Positions 47,901 through 56,900 of a DNA stretch of 64,000 bases are shown in pieces. The stretch's first letter is position 1, and each line of letters begins with the position of its first letter. This DNA comes from Luscinia megarhynchos (Eukaryota; Chordata; Aves; Passeriformes; Turdidae), in assembly GCA_034336665.1 (NCBI GenBank), contig CM067590.1, positions 2,451,748 through 2,515,747 of the forward strand. The letters run 5' to 3'. The translations under genes were made by a program, and so were the position numbers. Under the pieces are notes generated by a model. The model worked only from the letters and a program-made list of their open reading frames with translations, had not been told where the DNA came from and did not search any database.

Positions 47901-49192
47901 CGTGCAGCTTCTTCATCAGCTCCAGGTGGCACAGGGCCAGCTTGTCCGAGGAGATGCGGAAAACCTCCCACAGAGGAGCGAAAGTCCTGCTCAGGGGGGC
48001 CACCAGAAGGGTCACCAGGGTCTCCAAAGCCACCCCAGTGTCCCCAGGGGTCACCCCTGTGCCGTACCCCAGCTGGGTCCCATTGGTGGCCATCTTCGAC
48101 AGCTTCACCATGGCCTTGGCGTAGTTCTCCTCGATGGCAGCCCTGGGGATGGTGGGGAGGGGGGTTTGGGATGGGGTCAGGATTTTGGGGACCCCTCCCA
48201 GGGATTCTGGGGACCCTCCCACCCTCGGGTACCTCTCCCGGACGAAGTCAGCGAGCTCCTTGGTGGAGATCTGCCCGTGCTTCATGTTGTGGTAGAGCAC
48301 GTCGAAGCCGTGGTTCTTCTCGCCCTGCCAGGGGACCCCACCCACCCTCAGAGCCCAAATCCCGAGGGACCCCAACCCTCTTTTCCCTGGGACCACCAGG
48401 AGCACCGGGATCAGCATTTGGAGCAGCCCAAACCCCAAAAACTTGGGGTGCTGAGAACCTCCCCCCACCCCGAAGCAGGCCCTGGTGCTCTCCAGGAAGG
48501 GCTGGGCTGAACCCCAAACCCTCCCCCGGGGTTATTTTGGGTGCTGAACCCCAAACTCTCCCGGGGTTATTTTGGGTGCTGAACCCCAAACTGCCCCGGG
48601 GTTATTATGGGTGCTGAACCCCAAAGTCTCCCAGGGTTATTTTGGGGTGCTGAACCCCAAACCCTCCCGGGGTTATTCTGCGGTGCTGAACCCCAAACTC
48701 CCCCAGGGTTATTCTGGGTGCTGAACCCTAAACCCTCCCGGAGTTATTTTGGGCGCTGAACCCCAAACCCTCCCGGGGTTATTTTGGGGTGCTGCCCCCC
48801 ACCCACAACGTGGCTTCACCTTATTCCCCCTCCCCCACCAGCCGAGCAGGTGAAGCCCAGGGGAAACTGAGGCAGGAGGAAGAGGAAGGTGATGGCAGCA
48901 GCTGCCAGACGAACCAGGAAGCGCCGGCCACGCCACTTCCCTGCCCCCCCCAGGCTGGAGACCCCCTTGGAGGTGGGGGGGGGAACAGCGATATCACCAC
49001 AGCTGGGACACCTCCAGACCCCCCTCCTCACAATGCCCACCGCCCAATTAATTAATTAACAGCATTAACGAAAGGGCCGGGATTTGAAAATTCACCTCCC
49101 CCAAGGGCGAGGGGGGAGGGTCTGTGAGGATGGGGGGCACCCCTGGGTGGGGGGTCCCGGCTTACCCAGAAGTGCTCGGTGAAATAGGACAT
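34666..49192 (-). CDS. FCHO1: F-BAR and mu-homology endocytic adaptor FCHO1, 27 coding exons, complete
   Basis: FCHO1 binds and bends plasma membrane with its F-BAR domain and activates AP-2 to start clathrin-coated pits. The start at 49192 opens MSYFTEHFW, continuing [12 protein letters not shown], the family's characteristic N-terminus. The stop is at 34666 after RFATGIYLAGS. All 27 exons join in frame to exactly 3000 nt (999 residues; human about 890, the extra length lying in the linker). FCHO2 is the alternative, but the linker ([16 protein letters not shown]) and the JAK3/MAP1S neighbours match FCHO1. One GC-AG intron follows exon 9. Four coding exons are only 22-27 nt (exons 1, 11, 14, 27). 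The exons are listed by domain in the next entries. Confidence 0.95.
34900..35045. repeat. Short copy of the AAATACCCCAGGGAAAGGACC minisatellite in FCHO1 intron 26
   Basis: About five units identical in type to the JAK3 intron 22 array at 31735-32280, about 3 kb away. Confidence 0.88.
35520..37420. repeat. Two minisatellites filling FCHO1 intron 24
   Basis: Positions 35535-35880 carry ~22-bp units (CCCATTTCCCAGTTCAGCAT). Positions 35880-37420 carry longer, variable units with TCTCCCACCCTG, GGGGTTCAGTACCCCCATCC and CAGACCCTGCATCTCCCACC. Confidence 0.85.
37925..38500. repeat. CCCCAAAACTCAGCTCCCCAT minisatellite in FCHO1 intron 22
   Basis: About 12 units of roughly 40 bp containing CCCCAAAACTCAGCTCCCCA and TTGCTGCATTCCC, degenerating after 38400. 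Confidence 0.82.
39064..44764 (-). CDS. FCHO1: FCHO1 linker exons 9-20
   Basis: Exons: 44764-44720, 44644-44572, 44040-44019, 43939-43885, 43359-43181, 43107-43083, 42623-42561, 42444-42402, 42307-42216, 42137-41598, 40399-40290, 39169-39064. The low-complexity, Ser/Pro-rich AP-2-activating segment includes [44 protein letters not shown] and [14 protein letters not shown]. Exon 18 is the longest (540 nt). Exons 14-16 are the least conserved and their boundaries the least certain. Confidence 0.87.
39190..40095. repeat. CCCAAATTCCCACATCCCTGCAT minisatellite in FCHO1 intron 19
   Basis: Around 45 units of about 20 bp. The left part favours CTGCATCCC; the right part favours AATTCCCACATCCCC. Confidence 0.87.
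40440..41575. repeat. Two minisatellites in FCHO1 intron 18
   Basis: Positions 40440-40920 carry GATCCAGGACCCCCACC-type units of ~25 bp. Positions 40960-41575 carry ~25-bp units (GGGGGCAGAGTTGGGGGTAAT). Confidence 0.85.
42700..43045. repeat. ~24-bp TCAGGAATGTCCCCAAGGAATGGG minisatellite in FCHO1 intron 14
   Basis: About 12 units around AATGTCCCCAAGGAATGGG. The same core recurs in intron 6 at 45970-46140. Confidence 0.82.
43385..43865. repeat. ~31-bp CCCACAGAAATTCCC minisatellite in FCHO1 intron 12
   Basis: Fifteen or so units: GGATCCCACAGAAATTCCC followed by a variable GTTGGAATCCCCCT. Well conserved. Confidence 0.9.
44095..45465. repeat. Minisatellites in FCHO1 introns 10 and 8
   Basis: Positions 44095-44560 are GGAATGCAGGGATGCAGGGA-type units (intron 10). 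Positions 44795-45465 are GGGATCAGCAGGGATCAGTG-type units (intron 8), with a related TGGATTC-free tail near 45440. Confidence 0.88.
45492..49192 (-). CDS. FCHO1: FCHO1 F-BAR exons 1-8
   Basis: Exons (minus strand, high to low): 49192-49166, 48324-48233, 48142-48068, 47986-47845, 47766-47614, 46623-46519, 45772-45674, 45588-45492. They encode about the first 263 residues, a helical dimer module, with [62 protein letters not shown] and [12 protein letters not shown]. Confidence 0.94.
45840..47585. repeat. Minisatellites in FCHO1 introns 6 and 5
   Basis: Positions 45840-46140 have ATGTCCCCAAGGAATGGG-like units. Positions 46140-46500 have CCCATCCACACCCAAATCCCA-like units. Positions 46640-47585 have ~33-bp units with GGGGACAGGGACCACC and GAATGACAGGGATC. 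Confidence 0.82.
48520..48800. repeat. GGGGTTATTTTGGGTGCTGAACC minisatellite in FCHO1 intron 1
   Basis: Seven units of about 40-45 bp: CTCCCGGGGTTATTTTGGG followed by TGCTGAACCCCAAAC. Confidence 0.9.
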
Positions 49193-49284
49193 TTTGGGGG
49201 GGGACAGCAGCGCGGGGACCCCGCAGCTCAACTCCCGGCACCCTGAGGGGGGGACACATCGGAATATTACCGGAGGGGGTCGGA

Positions 49285-51560
49285 TCCCGGTTTTCCCGGG
49301 AAAACGCACCCCGTAGCCATGGAAACCGCAGGGTCCTCCCCCTCCCTTCTCACCAGAGACCCCTCCCCAAGGTGTGCGGCACCCCGGGGTAATCGGGGGG
49401 GGCACCGCGGGGGCCCCGGGGCGGCGCTGGGCCCGACATCAGATACGCAGATCAATAATAAATGAGCGGCTGCTGCGTGCGGCGACGGCCGCTCCCACAC
49501 CCGGCCCCCCCAAAAAAAACTCCCGCAAAAAACACCCCCCGAGAAACCCCCGCCCCATAGAAAAAAAAGATCCAAATGTCCCCACCGCCCCCACCCCCCC
49601 AAATTTGCTGCCAAGCAAAGCAGCACCCCAGCACTCACCGGGGGAGACCCCCAGATGTGCCCTCCACCCCAGATGTGCCCCCCAATTCCGGACTGTGCCC
49701 CCCCATCGCCCCCCCCCCGGCCCCGCTCCCCATCATGCACCGGAGAAAAACAGGAAACCCCAAAAATTCGCGCCTGGTTGGCGCCATCGGGGGAGGCCCC
49801 CCCCCCCCCGGACTCACCCCTGAGCTGTTGCGGGGGTTCGCGGGGCCCCCCGAGCATCCTCGGCGTGCCGGGGGTCTGGGGAGGGTTAAAGGGGGGGTCA
49901 GGGCACGATGAAGCCCCCCCAAATCCCGCTCTGATCCCCCCCCAGTGTCTCCGCACGGGCTCAGCCACCTGTGTCACGAGCGGGGCGGGCGCAGCGCGGC
50001 CCCCCCGGAAAAGGGGGGGGTGGGAAAAGCTGGGAGGGATTTCAGGGGGCTCAGAGCCGGCAGGACCCCCCTCCCCCGCCCCCCAGCCCCGCCGGTCCCG
50101 AGCGGCCGCAAACGCCACGAACGCGCCCCGGCCAAAGTCCCCGCTGGTGGACGCGGCCACCGGAGTCCCCGAGCGGGACGGGGGGTGCGGCGTTTGGGGG
50201 AGTGCGGGGTCTGCGGCAGGGACCCCCCAACACTGAGAGCGCCCCCAAAAGCGAGCGGTTGTGGCCACCCGCAGCCGTGACCTTCAGGAGGCGCGGGGGA
50301 CCCCCGGAGGATGCGGGGGGCTGGTTCGGGAACGGGGGGGCGGGTTGCACACCCAAATCCGCCTCCCGCCCCGGGAACGGGAGGCACTGCGGATGGGGGG
50401 AGTCGGGGCGTGCACCCCAAAAAATAAATTAAAAATAAATAAATAAATAAAAAAGGAGGGAAAGCGCTGAAGCAAGTCCTGCACCTGCAGCGGGGGGAGG
50501 CGGCGGGGGGCCGCCCGCAGCACCGGGAGCGGGATCGCGGCCAGCGGCGGGTGCACCGGGGCTTTATGAACGGTGCGCGCCGGGAGCGGAGCACAGCGAG
50601 CGGGGCATCTCCCGGTACGGCGGGGGGAAGAACGGGGGGGATGGGGGACATGGGGCTGCACCCGCGCGCCCCGCTGAGAGCGATGCTGCGGAGGCGGCGC
50701 GGGTGAACCCGCGCGGGAACGGCGGGGGCCGGGCGGGGGGAGCTGAGCGGCGAGGTCGGGCGTGGGGGGCTCGGAGGGAGGCGGGAGCGCCGTGCGGGGC
50801 GCGGTGCGGGGAGGACGCGAGACTCACCTGCGGGGCCGCCGCCCCCGCCCCGCTCCGCTGCCTCCGCCGCCGCCCCGGGACCGCGCCGGGACCGCGCCGG
50901 GGGCGGTGCTGGCCACGCCCCCTCCCGCCGAGCGGCGCCGCCATTGGCCAGCGCTCCTGGCAGCGGTGACCGCAGCCAGCGGCCGCCGCTCCCCATTGGC
51001 CGAGGCGCCGCCGCGCCGCGCTCGGGGTGGGAGCTCATTTGCATTTTTAAAGCGGCCGCTGCCCCGAGGTGCGGGGGGAGATGCGGGAGTGGCGCCGCCC
51101 GCACCGGAGAGCTGCCGCTGTCCCCCGGCTGTCACCGATCCCGAGCTGTCACCGCCTTGCAGGACCGCCACCACGTCACGCGCTGCCGCCACCCCCCGAG
51201 TAGTGCTCGCCGTGCCTCTCCGGTGCAGCCGCGCCCCTCGCCGCCACCCCGCCGGTTGTCACCGCACCCGCGGTCCCGGGGTGTCACCGTCACCTCCCCC
51301 CTCTTCTCCGCCTTCCGCCGGTGCCAGCCCGTGCCTCGCACCCCGCTGAGCTCATGGCTCAATCCCCGGCTCCGGCTGTCACCGGCGCAGCTGCGGGAGC
51401 GGGCACCGCGGGCAGGGAGGGGACATTCCCGGCGAGCAGGGAGGCGACATTCCCGTATTCCCATCGGGAATTAACCGAGCATCCCGCCGAGACCGAGGAC
51501 CCGCCAGCCCCGCAGTGCCACCGGAGCCGGGACGGCGGGGACATCACGCGCTAGTTTCGG
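49285..51560 (-). promoter_or_regulatory. FCHO1: CpG-island promoter region of FCHO1 with candidate non-coding exon
   Basis: A CpG-dense region with no supported protein gene. On the minus strand a perfect donor, CCGCAG|GTGAGT, ends a candidate non-coding first exon at 50828. Just upstream lie two CCAAT boxes (ATTGG on the plus strand at 50943-50947 and 50995-50999) and an octamer ATGCAAAT (plus-strand ATTTGCAT, 51037-51044) beside a TTTAAAAA stretch (51045-51052). A 16-bp palindrome, GTTTTCCCGGGAAAAC, lies at 49290-49305, about 100 bases before the FCHO1 ATG. Confidence 0.6.
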
Positions 51561-52660
51561 TTACGCCGCCTTTTGTCCCGGTGACACCTGGCAGGTGTCG
51601 CCGCGCGCGAGTGGTAGTGCCAGGCCCCTGGGTTCAGAGGGGAGGGTGGGTTGGAGAGCCCTCCCCAGCTCAGCCAGGGGCAGGTCTCTGCTGGCGTTGT
51701 CACCTCCGTGACCCCGCGGTATCCCCGCGTGTGGTGGCAGCCACAAAAGGGGAGGAAATGGTGGAGAATCGCCCTCCCCACAACCCAAAGCCACTGGGAA
51801 AACAGCAGAGTGGGGGGCTCAGAGGGGGATGGGGGGGGAAAGGGAAAGCCCTGGGGACAGCCCCGACCCCGAGGGCTCCAGGGGACCGAACCCCCCCCCG
51901 GCAGTGACCGAGGAGACCCCTCCCCAAAACACCCCCGATGGTGCAAAGGGAACGAGGAGATTTGGGGGAAGGGGAGGTTTGGGATCAGCTGAGGGTGGGT
52001 AAGAAGGGGAATTTTGGGGTGAGAAGGAGAATTTTGGGGTGAAAAGGGGAATTTTGGAGTGGAAAGGGGAATTTGGGGGTGGGTACGGGGGGCTTTGAGG
52101 GGGTTTTGCCAGCCTCGTGCTGCCCACGAAGAGTGGGAGGCTAAGGACAGGAACACAGGGACCGCCCCCCAGCACCGAGCAGGCTCCAAACCCCCCAAAA
52201 ATCCCCCCAAAAAGCTGCGGGGGCTGAAGGCAGTGGCTGCAACCCCCTCCTCCTCCTCCTCCTCCTCCTCCTCCTCCTCCTCCTCCTCCTCCTCCTGCTG
52301 CTCGTGGGGGCTGGATGCAGGGATGGGGATGCAGGGATGGGGATAAGGATGGGGATGGGGGTTGTCATGGCAACCCTGCATCCAGCCTCAGCCTCGGTGC
52401 TGCCGCACGCAGCGCCTCCACCCCACCCCGACCCCCTCCAATCCCCCCGGTGACACCCTGAACCCCCCAAAAATCCCCCCAACCCCTCCCTCACCTCAAC
52501 TCCAACCCTCCCCCACCCTTAAAAAATCCCAAAATCCATTTCTCACCTCAAACCCCTCCCAAACGCTGAGCTAAACCCATCTTTTTCCACCCCCTCCCCA
52601 AAATAATAAAATTTTTAAAAATTAATTAAAAAATATTAATAAATAATTTAAAAACCAACA
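51560..52660. other. Spacer between the FCHO1 promoter and the MAP1S 3' end
   Basis: No gene seen. It holds a GAATTTTGGGGTGAAAAGGG minisatellite (51955-52095), a near-perfect CCT triplet run (52246-52294), GGGATGGGGATGCA repeats (52315-52365), C/A-rich sequence and an AT-rich end (52600-52660). Confidence 0.7.
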
Positions 52661-52664
52661 AAGA

Positions 52665-53988
52665 TCCACTGGGAATGATCCTCTTTAATGCTTATGTTCC
52701 ACACATTTGCCAAACGGGAACATGGCGTGCAAGATGGGGAGTGTGTGCCAGTGGCCACGGGCAGGGGCTGGATTTTGGGGTGAGGAGGGGAAAGGGGGGG
52801 GGGGTCACAACCACCCCACCCACCCTGAAAAACTCTCCCCACCAACCTCCAAACCTTCCAGCTGAGAAAAAAAAAATTATATAAAGCACTAAAGGTGAAA
52901 CATTCAGTGCCCCCTCCCCGAACACGTAGGACGATACAATCAAAGGTAAAAGCCCCCACGGGCGTTTATGGAGGAGGGAGGAGCAAAGATAAATAAATCC
53001 CCCCTCAAAAAATCCAACAACAACAAAAAAAAAGGTTTGGTTTCTTCATATCTTCAGTTTTCACAATTTTTTGGTTTTGGTTTTTTTTTTTGTTTTATCT
53101 TAAAAAGTCATTACAAAAAGAGACATCGAGGAGCCTCCTACAAAAACGGGTTAGTGTTTGTCCCAGGGGGGGAATTTGGGGGTGGGGTGTCACATTCTGT
53201 GTCCCCCAACTCCGCTCAACCCCACCCTGACCCCCCTTTGGTGCTCTCCACTCATTAAAACCCCTTAAAAATTGCACATGAGGTTTGCTTTTCAACAGCT
53301 TTCAGCAAATCCCGGGGGTGGGGGTGGGTTTTGGGGGCTGCTTTCCACTCCCTCCCAAAAAATGGGGGGCTGGGGGTTGTCTGTGCTCAGCCCTCACCCC
53401 CAAAAATTTTTTTAGGGGAAGGGTCATCAGTGTAGCCTGGGGGAGGAGGATGCTGCACCTGAAGGGGGGCTGGGTTACAATCAATTTTTGGGGGAGGGAG
53501 GGATTCACAACCTTTTTTTGGGGGGGGTCTAAACCATTTTGGGGTGGGGCTAAAACACCAGGGACAACCCCACAGCAGCAGCCCCACCCCCCCAATTCTC
53601 AATTTTTTGGGACCCCCCAGAAAAGAGACCCAGCCCCCCACCGCCCAAGGCTGAATTGGGGGGGGGGGAATTGTGGCTCATCCAAGGAAAGGAGGAGGAA
53701 ATAAAACCCAAAAAAACCACCAAAAATTTACCCTGTTCCATCGAGCTGCCCGTGGGCTCAGCCCTGCTGCTGGCTGAGGTGGGGGGCACATCCTGACCCC
53801 CCCAAACCCCCAGCTGGTCCCTTGTCCCCCCTCCCCAGAGCAGTGCAGAGCATGACTGGCATGGGAGGGGGTGGCACAGAGAGGACAGAGTGTCCCCCCC
53901 TTGCTGTCCCTCTGTCCCTCCTGGGGTGGGGGGTGCTCAGAGAGGGGTGGGAGGAGGGAGAGGGACCCCGGGGGGGTGTGCCCCCCCC
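52665..53988 (-). other. MAP1S: MAP1S 3'UTR
   Basis: Runs from the MAP1S stop to an ATTAAA signal (TTTAAT at 52684-52689 on the plus strand). It is G/T-rich on the plus strand with several poly-A/poly-C runs. No second gene is recognised in it. Confidence 0.6.
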
Positions 53989-56900
53989 TCAGAACTCCAC
54001 CTTGCAGGCGGGGAAGGTCTCATCCTGCATGGCCACGGTGCTGTTGCTGCCCAGCACGGTGATGCCCAGCTCCTGCTGCCGCTCGTGTGTCTCCTGATAC
54101 CACTCGTGCATCACCAGTGAGTCGAAGGTGGGGATCAGGGTGACCTGAGGGGAGGGACAGGCCGCTGTCACCACCCCCAGTGATGGGAGGGGACACCCAG
54201 GACACGCTGTCACCTCCCCAACATCGGGAAAGGACACCCAGGGCATTTTGTCACCTCCCTCAGCTTTGGGAAGATGCACCCAGGGCACTTTGTCACCCCT
54301 CTAGGAACAAGAAAGGGGCACCCAGGACACTTTGTGACCTCCCCCAAATATTGGGAAGGGGCATCCAGGACAATTTGTCACCCCTCAATATTGGCAAGGG
54401 GCTGATCCCACCACCTCTTGTCACCCCCTGAACACTGGGAAGGGGCACCCAGGACAATCTGTCACCCCCCAAATATCAGAAAGGGTCACCCAGGATAATT
54501 TGTCACCACCCAAATATTGGAAAGGGGGACCCAGGACACTATGTCATCCTCCCCAGGAATAAGAAAGGACATCCAAGACACTATGTCAACCCCCAGCACC
54601 CAGAAGGGGCACCCAGGACAATTTTCACCCCCCAATATCTGGAGGGGTTGATCCCACCACCCCTTGTCACCCCCAAAACACTGGGAAGGGACACCCAGGA
54701 CAATTTGTCACCTCCCAAACATTGGAAAGAGGCACCCAGGACATTCTGACACCCCCCAAATATTGCGAAGGAGCACCTAAGACACTTTATCACGCCCCCA
54801 GGAACAAGAAAGGTCACCCAGGACACTTTGTCACTCCCTGAACACCACGAAGAGGCACCCAGGACACTTTGTCACCCCACTAGGAACAAGAAACGACACC
54901 CAGGACAATTTGTCACTCCAATATCTGGAGGGAGCTGATCCCACCACCCCTTGTCACCCCCTAGCACCTGGAAGGGACACCCAGGACACTTTGTCACCCC
55001 CAAAACACCAGGAAGGGACACCCAGGACACTTTGTCACCCCCAAACACCAAGAAGGGACACCCAGGACACTTTGTCACCCCCCAGTACCACAAGGGAGCC
55101 AACCCCACCCCTCACCCCCCCAGGCTGGGGTCTCACCTGGATGTCCAGGCCCCACTGGTGCTTCCCTGTCAGGAGGGCATCAAGCAGCGGCCGCAGCACC
55201 CCCTCCTTCAGGTGGTCATCGCCGCTGACCACGTAGCACAGCGAGCGGATCCGCCGGAAAAACTCCTCGTCCACCGTGCGGGCGCTCCAGGAGCCGGGCA
55301 GGTACGCCAGGTCCACGTAGACAGGGGGTCCCTGGGGGGCTGCAGCCCTTGTGCCTGCCAGGATGAGGGGGGACAGAGGTAACAGCAGCCCCCAAAAACC
55401 CTGTGGTGCCACCCCTTTGGCCACCCGGCCGTACCTGCTGGCGATGCCCGCCCGGCTCCGGCTGCCGGCCGCGCTCCGGCGCCACGGGCGGAGCTGGACA
55501 TGCCCTTCTTGTCCCCAAGGGGTGGCCTGGCCTTGTCCCCAGTAGGTTTGGGCTTGGTGGCTGCGCTGGGGACACGGGTGGGCTCAGCTTTGGAGGCGGC
55601 GGGCGCTGAGCCCAGGCGGGATGGGGTCCTCTTCACCCTGCTGCCAGGGTGCTCCTTGCGGCCAGGGGGCAGCGATTCGGGGTCCACCATGCAGATGCCA
55701 GGCTGGGCAGGGAGGGGACACGGGTCCTTCAGGGGGGCCGGCAGAGGGTCGCACGCTCTGGCCGCGCCGCGGGGCGGCCGCTCCGAGTCCTCGTCCGACT
55801 CCAGCCCGTCGGCCAGAATGGACGGGCAGTCCTCGGTGGCCGGAGGGAGGTCAGAGTCGGACAGGGTGGGCAGCGACTCGCTGACCGATGTGGGGGGGGT
55901 CTCGCCCGGCCGGCCCCGGGGCGGCGCCAGCTCCTGGGAGGGGTCACTGTCCGACAGCTCCCGCGGGCTGGCGGCGGCCGAGGGCGACCGTTCAGACTTG
56001 GGGTGCTCGAACTCGCAGGGGGACACCAGGCACAGATCCACGTCGTGCGGTGAGTCCGAGCGGCGGCTGGGCTTCCCGTCGGCCCAGGGCGGGTGGTGGC
56101 ACGGCCGCAGCGGCAGCGACAGCCCCCCTTTGGTGGCCTCGGGCTCGGGAGCCTCCCCGGAGCCGCGGGATCGCCGCCCGTCCTCGGGGTGGGACTCACT
56201 GACCGGCGGCAGCACCTGCTCGAAGGACACTGAGAGCGACTCATCCACCTCGGTGGAGTGCGGGGAACCCACCTCAGCTGGCAGTGAGGGCGTGGTGATG
56301 GTGGGTGACACATCAGGGACGTCATCCTTGAAGGGGCTGAGCGACAGGCAGCCCGCCTGCTTGTCCTTGCCCGCTCCGGCCGCCGGCCACACACTCTGCT
56401 GCCGGCCAGCGCCCGCCTCCTCCCCGCCATCCTCCACCGGCGACTGGTGGAAGGGCGTGTGGCCGGCGCTGGCCGGCCCCGAGCTGGCCGGGGACATCAT
56501 CTCGAGAGTTTTCTCCTCAGAGCTGCCGCAGGGATCCTCAGCACCGTGGTTGAGCAGCCCGGTGGGCGTCAGGTCGAAGTTGACGCTGCGGTCGCTCTTG
56601 GGGGTCCTGGCCACGGGGGATGGGGGGCACACAGCGCGCAGGGGGCTGCTCTCGGCGCAGCGCAGGCGCTGGGGGCTCTCGGCCTCCTCCAGCCCGTTCT
56701 CCAAGCAGGACGGATCCCCCGGGTGCCGGTTCCCCCCATTCTCCAGCGATGAAGGCTCCAGCTCGCTGTCAGCCGTGGCAATGCCTTCGTCCGTGGATTC
56801 CTCCTTCCTCCTCCTCTCGGCCTCCGGCAGCATCTCCTCGGGGGAGGAGGACTTGGAGCCGTCGGAGGCACCTGGCTCCTTCCGGCTGCTTTTAGCCTTG

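Noticed and set aside
49400..51474. Several overlapping 100-375 codon ORFs in the FCHO1 CpG island
   Set aside because: They are Pro/Arg/Gly-rich and overlap on both strands, as expected for very GC-rich DNA with few stops. None shows a recognisable domain.
52246..52294. CCT/GAG triplet run as a coding polyglutamate tract
   Set aside because: It lies in a spacer with no flanking conserved protein or splice signals.
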